Below are positions 5,631 through 5,840 of a stretch of 5,840 bases of DNA, in pieces. This stretch comes from Clostridia bacterium (lineage in GTDB: Bacteria; Bacillota; Clostridia; TANB77; CAG-465): contig CAAHEI010000065.1 of assembly GCA_900772475.1 (NCBI GenBank), forward strand, positions 1-5,840. Reading direction: 5' to 3'. The notes below the pieces were generated by a model. The model was not told where the DNA came from. It was given only the letters and a program-made list of their open reading frames with translations, and ran no database searches. Each line of letters starts with the position of its first letter. Positions within the stretch are counted from its first letter, which is position 1. The translations under genes were made by a program, and so were the position numbers.

Positions 5631-5840
5631 TTATTTATCATATCTTGAAAATCCTTTAAATGGGTTTTCGTCTTTTGTTTCGACATTAGCGTGTAAAATT
5701 GTTTGTTCTAACCTTTTAATTTTTTCTTCTAATTCTTTATTCTTTTTTTCTAATTTATTAAATGTTTCACGTGAAACATTTTCTTGTTGTTCTTGTTGTT
5801 CTTGTTGTTCTTGTTGTTCTTGTTGTTCTTGTTGTTCTTG
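5631..5840 (-). CDS. Gln/Glu-rich coiled-coil protein in the scaffold position (C-terminal part)
   Basis: The window holds only the last 69 codons; the start lies beyond the right edge. The visible protein begins with Gln-Glu followed by six perfect Gln-Gln-Glu triplets (residues 1-20). Next comes NVSRETF (21-27), then a charged stretch rich in Lys, Glu and Leu (about 28-48) that should form a coiled coil, and a short tail ending NPFKGFSRYDK. The TAA stop overlaps the AAAGGAGG ribosome-binding site of the major head gene, so the two are co-translated neighbours. In phi29 the gene just before the head protein is gene 7, the scaffolding protein, a small, charged, helical protein. Position and composition therefore suggest a scaffold, but I see no clear sequence match, so this is inference. 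Another small virion or assembly protein is possible. Codons 21-27 contain the parS-like palindrome described separately. Confidence 0.8.
   Translation of the reverse strand, partial: QEQQEQQEQQEQQEQQEQQENVSRETFNKLEKKNKELEEKIKRLEQTILHANVETKDENPFKGFSRYDK
5763..5778. other. parS: Exact consensus parS (ParB/Spo0J binding) site inside a coding sequence
   Basis: The 16 bases TGTTTCACGTGAAACA are identical to the bacterial chromosomal parS consensus bound by ParB (Spo0J in Bacillus). The palindrome continues perfectly outward to 22 bp (5760-5781). It lies within the reading frame of the scaffold-position gene, where it encodes NVSRETF. An exact match to a given 16-mer is very unlikely by chance in a window this size, and the AT-rich base composition makes it rarer still. 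ParB from most bacteria recognises this sequence, loads as a CTP-dependent clamp and slides onto flanking DNA. Function in this phage is inference. No second full site was found in the window, only half-site resemblances. Confidence 0.85.
5781..5840. repeat. Perfect 9-bp tandem repeat, about 6.7 copies, coding for (QQE)n
   Basis: The unit TTCTTGTTG is repeated six full times plus six bases, without a mismatch, and runs off the right edge of the window. On the coding (minus) strand it reads CAA CAA GAA, giving Gln-Gln-Glu triplets. Not one synonymous CAG or GAG codon interrupts it, which suggests recent expansion by slippage. It abuts the 22-bp palindrome around parS, sharing base 5781. Its full length is unknown because the array continues outside the window. 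Confidence 0.95.

Noticed and set aside
119..5840. Alternative genetic code, because no gene ends in TGA
   Set aside because: No in-frame TGA or TAG occurs inside the genes, Trp is encoded by TGG, and three genes end in TAG at sensible places; the standard bacterial code fits.

Overview
The window is most of the virion-structure operon of a small podovirus related to phi29 (Salasmaviridae/Picovirinae-like). All seven genes I accept lie on the minus strand, so the operon reads from right to left. The DNA is AT-rich, ribosome-binding sites are strong AGGAGG types, and gene junctions are very tight. This points to a phage of a low-GC Firmicute, and the gene style resembles uncultured gut phages. 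The genetic code looks standard: all stops are TAA or TAG, and Trp is TGG.

Layout in order of transcription: the 3' end of a Gln/Glu-rich coiled-coil gene in the scaffold position (5631-5840, cut by the window edge); major head protein (4500-5615); tail knob protein like phi29 gp9 (3174-4484); upper collar/connector (portal) like gp10 (2246-3181); lower collar like gp11 (1600-2253); a small 87-residue protein (1324-1587); and an SGNH-hydrolase tail appendage (119-1312). The order scaffold, head, knob, connector, lower collar, appendage matches phi29 genes 7-8-9-10-11-12. No head-fibre gene (8.5) lies between head and knob. The operon ends in a hairpin overlapping the last stop codon. The remaining 118 bp hold two face-to-face promoter-like sequences.

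Together the genes build the virion. The scaffold-position protein and head protein form the prohead on the connector, the lower collar and knob form the short tail, and the SGNH protein probably trims surface glycan during adsorption.

The most striking signal is not a gene. Inside the coding sequence of the scaffold-position gene is an exact 16-bp copy of the consensus bacterial centromere site parS (TGTTTCACGTGAAACA, 5763-5778), at the centre of a perfect 22-bp palindrome and directly beside a perfect 9-bp tandem repeat. It suggests that this phage recruits the host ParB/Spo0J protein, for example to be carried into the forespore of a sporulating host or to modulate late transcription.
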